Counted from the first letter of the stretch, positions 1-6,756 are shown. The stretch is 10,901 nucleotides of DNA from Candidatus Zixiibacteriota bacterium (GCA_003641425.1 QNAH01000056.1:1-10901); one strand, 5' to 3'. Notes: generated by a model from the letters alone, not told the origin. Numbers and translations: made by a program.

Positions 1-360
1 GCGTTCGATAAGAGCATGGCTCCGTTTCGGGAGTTTATGCTGGAGCAGACACGCGAGAAAGACATGGCGCTGTTTATAAATCTGGCCGGGATGGATAAAC
101 CGGAAAAGCCCGAGGATGTCCCGCTTCATATATTATTGCCCGGTTTTGTCATATCGGAGTTGCGGATTGCCTTCCAGATCGCCTTTTTAATCTTTGTTCC
201 GTTTTTGATTATCGACATGATCGTCTCGTCGGTGCTTATGTCGATGGGTATGATGATGTTACCGCCCATCATCGTCGCTCTGCCGTTCAAGATTTTGTTG
301 TTTGTGCTGGTGGACGGCTGGTATCTGCTGGTCAAATCCCTGGTGGGATCATTTTTCTAA
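1..360 (+). CDS. fliP: FliP, flagellar export-gate membrane protein (C-terminal part)
   Basis: FliP forms, with FliQ and FliR, the core of the membrane export gate that passes rod, hook and filament subunits out of the cytoplasm. The reading frame is open from base 1 and ends with TAA at 358-360, so only the last 119 codons are visible and the start lies upstream. The visible part carries strong FliP signatures: REFM followed by QTREKD, then EDVPLH, GFVISEL, and the hydrophobic segments around LIFVPFLIIDMIVSS and MSMGMMMLPP, ending in LPFKILLFVLVDGW. These correspond to the conserved C-terminal domain and last membrane helices of the family. There is no sign of damage. fliQ follows after 15 bases, so this is the usual fliP-fliQ order. 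An internal ATG at base 16 is not the gene start, because the homology begins before it. The FliP call is very secure; a non-flagellar SctR paralogue is made unlikely by the flagellar neighbours. Confidence 0.96.
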   Translation, partial: AFDKSMAPFREFMLEQTREKDMALFINLAGMDKPEKPEDVPLHILLPGFVISELRIAFQIAFLIFVPFLIIDMIVSSVLMSMGMMMLPPIIVALPFKILLFVLVDGWYLLVKSLVGSFF

Positions 361-375
361 AGGAGGGGATGGAAT

Positions 376-639
376 ATGACACCGGAAATGGTAGTATCAA
401 TAGGCCGTGATGCGGTGCTGACAATGCTTTTGGTATCGGCCCCGATGCTGTTATCGGGTCTTTTGGTCGGTCTGGTTATCTCGCTATTGCAGGCTGTTAC
501 GCAGGTCCATGAAATGACCCTGACATTTATTCCCAAAATCGTCGCGGTGGCCGTTTCTCTGATAATATTTTTGCCGTGGATTATGAATGTTGTGACCGAG
601 TTTACGGTTCGTTTATTCGGGATTATTCCGACTTTATGA
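376..639 (+). CDS. fliQ: FliQ, flagellar export-gate membrane protein
   Basis: FliQ is a small two-helix membrane protein that packs around FliP/FliR in the export gate. The 87-residue product is close to the usual family length of about 89. It has two long hydrophobic segments, about residues 15-40 and 52-75, separated by the conserved polar loop LQAVTQVHEMTLTFIPK, which is diagnostic of FliQ. The ATG start is supported by a strong Shine-Dalgarno sequence, AGGAGG at 361-366, nine bases upstream. It starts 15 bases after fliP. Unlike the other junctions here, 198 bases separate its stop from the next assigned gene, fliR. A second AGGAGG-like sequence overlaps the fliQ stop codon and may serve a very short downstream frame (see 650-733). 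No anomalies in the protein itself. Confidence 0.96.
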   Translation: MTPEMVVSIGRDAVLTMLLVSAPMLLSGLLVGLVISLLQAVTQVHEMTLTFIPKIVAVAVSLIIFLPWIMNVVTEFTVRLFGIIPTL

Positions 640-649
640 GGAGGAAACC

Positions 650-733
650 TTGAAAATATTTCTGGCACATCGGGCATTCCTTTCCGGTCTCCGGTCGTTC
701 CGGCCCCAATCCGATATCTTGACGCCAAGTTAA
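650..733 (+). CDS. Possible 27-residue ORF with TTG start
   Basis: A frame opening at TTG 650-652 and closing with TAA at 731-733 would encode 27 residues, beginning LKIFLAHRAF and ending SDILTPS. Its support is a strong Shine-Dalgarno sequence, GAGGAGGAAA at about 639-648, which overlaps the fliQ stop and lies at a workable distance from the TTG. Nothing in the peptide resembles a known family; it has a short hydrophobic start and several Arg residues. It could be a translated leader that keeps ribosomes on the mRNA across the spacer, the remnant of a longer gene, or chance. Short length and the rare start codon make this a weak call. Confidence 0.2.
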   Translation: MKIFLAHRAFLSGLRSFRPQSDILTPS

Positions 734-749
734 GTTGTTACCATACAAT
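719..749 (+). promoter_or_regulatory. Candidate sigma-70-type promoter upstream of fliR
   Basis: TTGACG at 719-724 matches five of six bases of the -35 consensus, and TACAAT at 744-749 matches five of six of the -10 consensus. The spacer is 19 bases, longer than the preferred 17. It sits in the only long gap of the cluster, about 90 bases before fliR, where an internal promoter would make sense. A second TACAAT at 754-759 belongs to the same tandem repeat but is too far from this -35. The match is suggestive only, because such hexamers occur by chance in AT-rich sequence. Confidence 0.3.
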
Positions 750-762
750 AAAATACAATAAT
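743..762 (+). repeat. Tandem 10-base direct repeat, ATACAATAA(A/T)
   Basis: Bases 743-752 read ATACAATAAA and 753-762 read ATACAATAAT, two copies differing only at the last base. The 10-base period is close to one helical turn, so both copies would present the same face of the DNA. It lies in the AT-rich centre of the fliQ-fliR spacer and overlaps the candidate -10 element. It could be a paired protein-binding site or a simple slippage duplication. Confidence 0.6.
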
Positions 763-837
763 CCCGCCGCGATAGTCCGGGTTGGCATGAAGCTTGATTA
801 AAGTATTGACGAGTAACCCGTACTATAGGTAAACTAA

Positions 838-1629
838 ATGTTCGAATTTCTGACATACGGAACCGCAAAACTCCAGACATTCCTCCTGATATTATTCCGG
901 TCAGCCGGTTTATTTATTATATCCCCGATACTGGGGCATCGGTCAATACCCGTCATGATCAAGGCCGGACTGTCTATCATGCTGGCTATCATACTGATAC
1001 CGGTAGTCGGCAATGCCCAGGTGCCGGAGATGAATTCGATCTGGCTGCTGGCCATGCTGGCCGCCAAGGAGATGCTGGTTGGGTTTATTATCGGGCTCTT
1101 TTTCACCATTTTGTTTATAGCCGTTCGTATCGGCGGTAACGTTGTCGGTTATCAGATCGGGCTTATCATTGCCAATGTTTTTGACCCGGAATCAAACTCG
1201 CAGACCTCGCTTCTGGGTGAGTTCTGGTATGTTATCGCGGTTTTGATTTTCCTGGCAATCGACGGACATCATGCCATTATCTCGGCCCTGTCGGACAGTT
1301 ATCAGCTGGTGCCGATCGGGGTTTTCAATTTTACCGGACCGGCCGGGGAGCAGTTGATTCGTATTTCCGCCTATGCCTTCACGATCGCCATCAAACTGGC
1401 GGCGCCGGTGATGATAACTCTGTTCCTGACCGAAGTCGCTCTCGGGGTAGTGGCCCGCACGGTACCCCAGATGAATATTTTCATCGTCGGTATTCCGATC
1501 AAAATAGGCATCGGCTTTCTGGTTCTGGCGGCGGCGCTGCCGATTTTCAGATACATGATTGAAAAAACGGTTCATTTCCTCGATGGGGAACTGGCCCGGA
1601 TTCTTTACAACATAGGGACAATCGGATAA
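838..1629 (+). CDS. fliR: FliR, flagellar export-gate membrane protein
   Basis: FliR completes the FliP-FliQ-FliR gate and is structurally a fusion-like partner of FliP and FliQ. The 263-residue product has the normal family length and is almost entirely membrane helix: about residues 12-30, 40-58, 68-96, 128-150, 176-206 and 214-240. Typical FliR elements are the N-terminal RSAGLFIISPILG (residues 21-33), the FDPESNSQTS stretch near 115-124, DGHH at 142-145, and PQMNIFIVGIPIK at 210-222. The ATG at 838 is the earliest start possible in this frame, since TAA at 835-837 lies directly before it. Only a weak AGG at 827-829 could serve as ribosome-binding site, far weaker than for fliQ. The gene follows a 198-base spacer and precedes flhB by six bases. 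No damage is seen. Confidence 0.95.
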   Translation: MFEFLTYGTAKLQTFLLILFRSAGLFIISPILGHRSIPVMIKAGLSIMLAIILIPVVGNAQVPEMNSIWLLAMLAAKEMLVGFIIGLFFTILFIAVRIGGNVVGYQIGLIIANVFDPESNSQTSLLGEFWYVIAVLIFLAIDGHHAIISALSDSYQLVPIGVFNFTGPAGEQLIRISAYAFTIAIKLAAPVMITLFLTEVALGVVARTVPQMNIFIVGIPIKIGIGFLVLAAALPIFRYMIEKTVHFLDGELARILYNIGTIG

Positions 1630-1635
1630 AAAAAC

Positions 1636-2706
1636 ATGGCTGAAGAGAGTTTCCAGGAACGGACTGAAAAAGCAACCCCGCGTCGCCGGCAAAAGGCGCG
1701 TGAGGAAGGAAGGGTTGCCCGCTCTCAAGAGTTGAGTTCGGCGGTCATTCTCTGTCTGGGAATTGTGACGCTGTACCTGGTCGGACCGCTTCTGGTGAAT
1801 CAGCTCAAAGAATTCATGATATATATATTTTCCGAAGCTCCGAATATTCATACCGATTTCGATTCGGTTCAGGCGCTGATGTCATCGAATATCCTGACTT
1901 TCTTCTTTCTCATGGGACCGCTGATGATTGTCCTGGTACTGATCGCCTACGGTATCAATGTCCTCCAGGTCGGTATCCTGTTCACCGGGAAACCGCTGGC
2001 CCCGAAAATGGATAAGCTAAATGTGGCCAGCGGTATCAAAAGACTGTTCTCATCGCGGTCGCTGTTTGCACTGGCGCGCGATGTGGTCAAGCTGCTTTTG
2101 ATAGGTACAATCGGTTACCTGTCGATCAAATCACAGATCGATACGTTTTTCAACATGTCAGATCAGTCGATAGCGGTGTTTGCGGCGGCCATGGGAAAGA
2201 TGGCTCTCAAGACAACGCTGCAGATCGGCGCGGTCATTCTTTTTCTGGCCCTGCTCGATTACGGCTACCAGAAATATGATTTCGAAAAGACGATCAAAAT
2301 GAGCAAGCAGGATATTCGCGATGAGTTCAAGGATACCGAGGGATCGCCGCAGACGAAGTCGCGGATCAGGCAGATTCAGCGCGAGATGTCGCGCCGGCGC
2401 ATGATGCAGGAAATTCCCAAGGCGGATGTCGTCATCACCAACCCGACCCATCTGGCGGTGGCATTGAAATACGATCAGGATAAAATGGACGCCCCGATGG
2501 TGATCGCCAAGGGTGAACGCCTGGTGGCGCAAAAGATAAAAGAAATAGCCCGCGAAGCGGATGTTCCGGTGATCGAGAACAGACCGCTGGCGCGTGCTCT
2601 GTTCAATATGTGCGAGGTCGGTTCCTATGTCCCGGGTAAACTGTACCGGGCGGTGGCGGAAGTGCTGGCCTACGTTTATCGACTAAAACAGGAGAGTATG
2701 GTATAA
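1636..2706 (+). CDS. flhB: FlhB, flagellar export switch protein
   Basis: FlhB is an inner-membrane protein of the export apparatus whose cytoplasmic domain cleaves itself and switches export from rod/hook to filament substrates. The 356-residue length is typical. The N-terminus has the conserved TEKATPRRRQKAREEG stretch (residues 10-25). Four hydrophobic segments follow, around 33-55, 87-115, 152-166 and 190-209. The cytoplasmic domain carries the autocleavage site Asn269-Pro270-Thr271-His272, intact, so cleavage between Asn and Pro is expected. MSRRRMMQEIPKADVVITNP just before it is also typical. No clear Shine-Dalgarno sequence precedes the ATG (the six-base gap is A-rich), so translation probably depends on ribosomes finishing fliR. 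Its stop codon abuts the flhA start without any gap. Confidence 0.97.
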   Translation: MAEESFQERTEKATPRRRQKAREEGRVARSQELSSAVILCLGIVTLYLVGPLLVNQLKEFMIYIFSEAPNIHTDFDSVQALMSSNILTFFFLMGPLMIVLVLIAYGINVLQVGILFTGKPLAPKMDKLNVASGIKRLFSSRSLFALARDVVKLLLIGTIGYLSIKSQIDTFFNMSDQSIAVFAAAMGKMALKTTLQIGAVILFLALLDYGYQKYDFEKTIKMSKQDIRDEFKDTEGSPQTKSRIRQIQREMSRRRMMQEIPKADVVITNPTHLAVALKYDQDKMDAPMVIAKGERLVAQKIKEIAREADVPVIENRPLARALFNMCEVGSYVPGKLYRAVAEVLAYVYRLKQESMV

Positions 2707-4782
2707 ATGGCATCCCGCGGCGATACATTTTTGAGCAGGCTTATCAATCACTCCGATGTACTGCTGGCTGTCGCGGTAATAGTCATTGTCGGAGTACTGG
2801 TCATCCCGCTTCCTCCCGGATTTCTCGATTTCGCTCTGGCTTTCAATATCACTTTCTCCCTTGTTATTCTGCTTTCGACTCTTTATATCCGCAGGCCGCT
2901 TGACCTGTCGGTTTTCCCGGGAATGCTGCTTATTGTCACGCTCTTGAGGCTTTCGCTTAATGTAGCTTCCACCCGCTTGATTCTCGGCACCGGTTATGCC
3001 GGTGAAGTGATCAATTCATTCGGCAACTTTGTTGTCAAGGGCAACTACGTGGTCGGTTTCATCGTTTTTGTAATCCTGGTAATTATCCAGTTTGTCGTGA
3101 TCACCAAAGGCGCCGGACGAATCTCGGAAGTGGCCGCACGATTCACTCTCGACGCCATGCCGGGCAAGCAGATGGCTATCGATGCCGACTTGAATGCCGG
3201 TTTGATTAATGAAGAGCAGGCTAAAAAGCGCCGTGAAGATATTGCCAACGAAGCGGACTTTTACGGGGCCATGGATGGCGCCTCGAAATTTGTCAGGGGT
3301 GATGCCATCGCCGGTATCCTGATCACGATGATTAATATTATTGGCGGTTTTGTCATCGGTATCCTGATGCAGGGCCGTTCCGTGAGCGAAGCCCTGCGGA
3401 TTTACTCGTTGCTTTCCATCGGTGACGGCCTGGTCACACAGATTCCGGCGTTGATTGTTTCAACTTCGGCCGGTATCATCGTCACCCGTGCGGCATCCAC
3501 CTCGAATATGGGCAAGGACCTGACCACACAGCTGACCAGCCAACCCAGGGCGATAATGATTGCGGCCGTGATGCTGGTGCTGTTCGGGGTTGTACCCGGA
3601 ATGCCGACCCTGCCGTTCGTTCTGCTGGGTCTGGGTATCGGAACGGTCGGTTACCTGACCAACGAGAGTATGAAGAAGAAAAAACTTGAAGAACAGAGGC
3701 AGAAAATGCAGGAAAGCCAGGTCGAACAGCCGGAACGAACCGAGGATCTTCTCAAGGTCGATACACTCGAGGTCGAGATCGGTTACGGTCTGATACCGCT
3801 GGTCGATTCCAACCAGGGCGGCGACCTGCTTGACCGTGTCTCCGCCATCCGGCGCCAATTAGCCATCGAAATGGGTATTATCGTGCCGCCGGTGCGGATC
3901 CGGGATAATGTCCAGCTCAAACCAAATCAATATCGGATCAAGGTGAAGGGGATAGAGGTGGCTTCGTACGAACTGATGCTCGATCATGTTTTGGCCATCA
4001 ACCCGGGTTATGTCAAGGAAGAGCTTGACGGTTTCAAGACGAAGGAGCCGTCATTCGGTATGTCGGCTTCATGGATCATTCCGAATCTAAAAGAGGGCGC
4101 CGAGTCGCGCGGGTACACGATTGTGGAACCGTCGGCGGTCCTGACGACCCATCTGACCGAGATCATCAAGAGCAACTCATCGGAACTGTTGACGCGCCAG
4201 GATGTCAGTCACCTGATGGAAACACTGAAAGAAGACAATCCCTCGCTGGTCAACGAGATTGTCCCCAATGTGGTTCCGCTGTCGGCCGTCCAGAAAGTCC
4301 TTCAGACGCTTCTGGCCGAAAGGATCCCGATACGCGATCTGACCACGATTATGGAAACAATTACGGATATTTATCCCAATACCAAGGAGACGGATGTTCT
4401 GGCCGAGTATGTCCGCATGGCGCTTAAGAGGCAGATCACGGATATGTACCGCGATAAAGAGAATAAAATTCATGTTTTCACGATCGATCCGACAGTGGAG
4501 CAGATGCTGACCAATTCGGTGCAGAATACCAAGCAGGGTTTGATGCTGGTAACGCCGCCGGATGAGACGGAGCGATTGATCAAGGCGGTCGGGAAGCAGA
4601 TCGAAAAGGCCGAAGCGGCCGGGCATACGCCGATATGCCTCAGTTCGCCGAATATTCGCCTGGCGCTGAAGCGCCTGACGGAAGCGGCCCACCCGACCCT
4701 GGTGGTGCTCTCATACAATGAAATCAGCAATAATGTCGAGATTATCTCGAACGGAGTGGTGGAATTCGAAAATGGTAATTAA
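2707..4782 (+). CDS. flhA: FlhA, flagellar export-gate ring protein
   Basis: FlhA forms the nonameric ring below the export gate, docks chaperone-substrate complexes and couples export to proton flow. The 691 residues match the usual length. The N-terminal half (residues 18-316) has about eight membrane helices. The cytoplasmic loop holds the family (FHIPEP) signature, with PGKQMAIDADL at 152-162, and then KFVRGDAIAG, in which Lys194 and Asp199 sit at the same spacing as Lys203 and Asp208 of Salmonella FlhA, where the Asp is important for proton coupling. A charged, Gln/Glu/Lys-rich linker (about 321-345) leads to the soluble substrate-docking domain to the C-terminus. The ATG directly follows the flhB stop. 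The likely ribosome-binding site, AGGAG at 2690-2694, lies inside flhB. The last 11 bases overlap flhF. Confidence 0.97.
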   Translation: MASRGDTFLSRLINHSDVLLAVAVIVIVGVLVIPLPPGFLDFALAFNITFSLVILLSTLYIRRPLDLSVFPGMLLIVTLLRLSLNVASTRLILGTGYAGEVINSFGNFVVKGNYVVGFIVFVILVIIQFVVITKGAGRISEVAARFTLDAMPGKQMAIDADLNAGLINEEQAKKRREDIANEADFYGAMDGASKFVRGDAIAGILITMINIIGGFVIGILMQGRSVSEALRIYSLLSIGDGLVTQIPALIVSTSAGIIVTRAASTSNMGKDLTTQLTSQPRAIMIAAVMLVLFGVVPGMPTLPFVLLGLGIGTVGYLTNESMKKKKLEEQRQKMQESQVEQPERTEDLLKVDTLEVEIGYGLIPLVDSNQGGDLLDRVSAIRRQLAIEMGIIVPPVRIRDNVQLKPNQYRIKVKGIEVASYELMLDHVLAINPGYVKEELDGFKTKEPSFGMSASWIIPNLKEGAESRGYTIVEPSAVLTTHLTEIIKSNSSELLTRQDVSHLMETLKEDNPSLVNEIVPNVVPLSAVQKVLQTLLAERIPIRDLTTIMETITDIYPNTKETDVLAEYVRMALKRQITDMYRDKENKIHVFTIDPTVEQMLTNSVQNTKQGLMLVTPPDETERLIKAVGKQIEKAEAAGHTPICLSSPNIRLALKRLTEAAHPTLVVLSYNEISNNVEIISNGVVEFENGN

Positions 4783-5893
4783 GTCCTTCAGTGCGCCGAC
4801 GGTTGCCGCGGCGCTGAAAAAAATACGGGAAGAACTGGGCGGTGACGCGGTGGTTCTCAGGACAAAGGTCTGTTCCGGTAAAGAGGTCTCATTGACCGGA
4901 CAGAGATTCGAAGTCACGGCCTGTATCGATGAGCAGGAGCTGTCGAAGCACAGGGCGTCCAGGAAAAACAAACCCTTCGTTAAAGAGACAAGCGTCATGA
5001 AAATAGAAAAGGCTGTCGATCCGAAGCCGGAGAATAATAAGGAAATAAAAGATTTCGCCGGGCTCGAAAAGACATTGAACCGCATCCTGTCGGCGCATCG
5101 TTCGCCCGACCTGTTTACGAACCTCCCGACGGAAGTCAAACCGGTTTTTCTCAACCTGATCGACTCCGATGTGCCGGTCGAGATAGCGCACCGTATGGCC
5201 CGGAGAACGCTCGACAGCGCCGATACCGGCAGTAATATCGAACAGGTCGCCCTGAGCGTCGTGCATGATGAAATTGGGCGGATCACGTCGGCAAACATTT
5301 CGATTGAGCCGGGGATGAAAATTGCATTTGTGGGACCCAGCGGGGGGGGGAAGACATCGGTCATGGGCAAAGCGGCGGCGCAACTGTGCACCAAGTATGG
5401 CCGGAAGATAAAGCTTCTGTCGCTTGACCAGATGAAGATTGCGGCCTATGAAGAAATCGGCGCCTATGCCGACCTGCTCGATCTGCAGGCAGGTTTCTGT
5501 CGCCAGTTGCAGGATAACCGTGATAATGACTCGGTTTGCCTGATCGATACCCCGGCCATCGGATGCACCGAGCGCCGACAGAAGAAACTGGCCGAGGAGC
5601 TGATGTCGGTTGCACCGGATATAGTCTTTTTTGTTTTCTCGGTCTGCAATCGTTCGCACGATTTGATCGATTCGATCAATATGTTCGAAAACTTCTCGCC
5701 TACCTGCCTGGTCGCCAGTCATCTCGATGAAACCGACCGCTGGGGCGGTATCACGGCCATGGCCGAGTATCTCAATATTCCGGTGTCTTATGTCACCGAC
5801 AGTCCCGGCGGGATTGGGGAACTGCGCGTTCCGGATGCGGCCGCAATTGCACGTCGTCTCTTGAAACTGGAGGTATCTGTTCATGCTGAATAA
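4772..5893 (+). CDS. flhF: FlhF, SRP-type GTPase with divergent GTPase motifs
   Basis: FlhF, a relative of the SRP GTPases Ffh and FtsY, sets the place and number of flagella in many bacteria. I choose the ATG at 4772 (373 residues) over an in-frame ATG at 4718, because MVIKSFSAPT followed by ALKKIREELGGDAVVLRTK matches the normal FlhF start and GGTGG at 4758-4762 is suitably placed. The layout is an N-terminal B-domain start, a charged low-complexity linker (about 55-95), an N domain (about 96-180) and a G domain (181-366). The P-loop GPSGGGKTS (188-196) looks usable. The other motifs diverge: DQMKIAA (219-225) for the usual DTYRxxA, DTPAIG (259-264) for DTAGR, and SHLD (316-319) for TKLD. 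The fold and context support FlhF, but GTP hydrolysis is doubtful. A run of nine G codes Gly191-193. The gene overlaps flhA and flhG by 11 bases each. Confidence 0.9.
   Translation: MVIKSFSAPTVAAALKKIREELGGDAVVLRTKVCSGKEVSLTGQRFEVTACIDEQELSKHRASRKNKPFVKETSVMKIEKAVDPKPENNKEIKDFAGLEKTLNRILSAHRSPDLFTNLPTEVKPVFLNLIDSDVPVEIAHRMARRTLDSADTGSNIEQVALSVVHDEIGRITSANISIEPGMKIAFVGPSGGGKTSVMGKAAAQLCTKYGRKIKLLSLDQMKIAAYEEIGAYADLLDLQAGFCRQLQDNRDNDSVCLIDTPAIGCTERRQKKLAEELMSVAPDIVFFVFSVCNRSHDLIDSINMFENFSPTCLVASHLDETDRWGGITAMAEYLNIPVSYVTDSPGGIGELRVPDAAAIARRLLKLEVSVHAE
5342..5350 (+). repeat. Nine-G homopolymer inside flhF P-loop codons
   Basis: Bases 5342-5350 are an uninterrupted run of nine G that encodes the three consecutive glycines 191-193 of the FlhF P-loop as GGG GGG GGG. 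Loss of one G would bring a TAA at 5409-5411 into frame, and gain of one G a TGA at 5425-5427, so either change would cut FlhF near residue 215 and break its coupling to flhG. Runs this long are prone to slippage in replication and to sequencing error. Confidence 0.85.
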
Positions 5894-6755
5894 TCGACTT
5901 CAGGGAACTGCATTAACGGAGAATGACCTGTCCGACGGACCCAGGGTGATATCGTTTATATCGGGTAAGGGCGGAGTCGGCAAATCGGTTCTGGCCTACA
6001 ATGCCGGGGCAATTCTGGCCTCACAGAGTCGAAAAACATTGATTGTCGATTGCGACTACAGTTTTGGAAATATCCACATACTCGGCAATGTTGTCCCGGA
6101 GAAGACGCTGGCCGACGTCATGAGGGATCACAGAAATTTCGATCCTGCCCGGACGATTCTTGGCGGCAATTATCACCTGATCGCCACCCCGTCTCATGGA
6201 AATAAATTTCTTGAATATAAAAAGGCGGCTTTCCATAGCTTCGTGAACCGACTCAGGGATATCGCATCCGGATATGAGTATATCATCCTGGATACACCAT
6301 CCGGTCATCTCAGTATTATCGAGGAGACGGTGCGGCATGCAGATATAAATCTGATCGTCATCAACTCCGAACTGACCTCGATTGCCGACGGCTACGGTCT
6401 GTTCAAATATCTGGTAAAGACGATAGATGATTTTTCGGCACACATTTTTCTTAACAATGTTGAGGGTGAATCAGATTATGAATATGTCTATCAGAAATTC
6501 ACGGTTATGGCCGGCCGTTTTCTCGGCCGGGTACCGCTCAGCGCCGGTTATCTTTATAGCGACAGGCATATTATCGATTCGGTCTCGGAACAGCGGGCGC
6601 TTGTCGATATTTTTCCCGATTCGCCCGTTGTCAGACAACTGAGCAATCTGTGCAAAATTTTAACAGCAAATAACGTATCCGGGGGCTCGGAGACAACAAT
6701 CAAGAGTGAAGATAATATTAATTCAATAAAGGCATTAGCCGATATAAAGGAATAG
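5883..6755 (+). CDS. flhG: FlhG (MinD-type ATPase), flagellar number regulator
   Basis: FlhG (also YlxH/FleN) is a MinD/ParA-like ATPase that limits flagellar number, usually by acting on FlhF. The 290-residue product has the deviant Walker A KGGVGKS (29-35), the DCD of switch I (56-58) followed by GNIHILG, and DTPSG (137-141) as Walker B/switch II. NSELTSIADGYGLFK corresponds to the family's conserved stretch after Walker B, and the C-terminal FPDSPVVRQL segment is also typical. The ATG overlaps flhF by 11 bases and has a good GGAGG at 5869-5873. Known FlhGs carry an N-terminal DQAxxLR motif that activates FlhF; here the segment reads RLQGTALT (5-12), keeping only Gln and Leu. The last 20 residues are polar and charged, with no evident amphipathic membrane-binding helix. 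A general MinD/ParA role is less likely given the context. Confidence 0.92.
   Translation: MLNNRLQGTALTENDLSDGPRVISFISGKGGVGKSVLAYNAGAILASQSRKTLIVDCDYSFGNIHILGNVVPEKTLADVMRDHRNFDPARTILGGNYHLIATPSHGNKFLEYKKAAFHSFVNRLRDIASGYEYIILDTPSGHLSIIEETVRHADINLIVINSELTSIADGYGLFKYLVKTIDDFSAHIFLNNVEGESDYEYVYQKFTVMAGRFLGRVPLSAGYLYSDRHIIDSVSEQRALVDIFPDSPVVRQLSNLCKILTANNVSGGSETTIKSEDNINSIKALADIKE
6719..6745 (+). promoter_or_regulatory. Candidate sigma-28-type promoter ahead of fliA
   Basis: TAAT at 6719-6722, a 15-base spacer, then GCCGATAT at 6738-6745 match the sigma-28 (FliA) consensus TAAA-N15-GCCGATAA at 10 of 12 bases with exact spacing. It lies in the last codons of flhG, 11 bases before the fliA ATG. 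If used, the transcript would start around 6751, almost at the start codon, so the mRNA would be nearly leaderless and lose the AAGGA at 6747-6751. That is a strong objection. The GCCGAT also simply encodes Ala-Asp, so coincidence is quite possible. Confidence 0.25.
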
Positions 6756-6756
6756 C

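Larger units (their letters stand above)
640..837. other. 198-base spacer between fliQ and fliR
   Basis: This is the only gap of any size in an otherwise nearly gapless cluster. The start is GC-moderate with three CCGG tetramers (684, 691, 700). The middle is AT-rich, with a tandem 10-base repeat at 743-762. The end has a weak inverted repeat, CGGGTT at 778-783 against AACCCG at 815-820. A strong ribosome-binding sequence at its left edge precedes a 27-codon TTG frame. A TTGACG-type hexamer occurs twice (719 and 806). I see no convincing terminator hairpin and no recognised RNA family. It could be a regulatory region giving fliR and downstream genes their own promoter, a small inserted dispersed repeat, or decayed sequence. 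The sequence alone does not decide between these. Confidence 0.7.

Noticed and set aside
663..679. TGGCAC followed by GC, resembling a sigma-54 promoter
   Set aside because: The GG to GC distance is two bases shorter than sigma-54 requires and the TTGC part is absent.
778..820. Inverted repeat CGGGTT/AACCCG before fliR as a terminator or riboswitch stem
   Set aside because: A six-base stem with a 31-base loop and no U-run is too weak for either call.
623..880. An antisense frame through the fliQ-fliR spacer with a CPMC motif
   Set aside because: It also overlaps the ends of fliQ and fliR, a single CxxC is weak evidence, and no good translation signal is seen. It stays of interest only if the spacer proves to be a dispersed repeat.
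1192..1851. A 219-codon antisense open frame across the fliR/flhB junction
   Set aside because: It runs opposite two well-recognised genes and shows no family motif, only codon-bias shadow.
4718..4771. Longer flhF starting at ATG 4718
   Set aside because: FlhF homology begins at the ATG at 4772; the 18 extra codons lie in the flhA coding end and match nothing in the family.
4889..5884. A 331-codon antisense open frame opposite flhF
   Set aside because: It is a shadow of flhF: no recognisable domain, no ribosome-binding site, and the + strand frame has clear FlhF homology.
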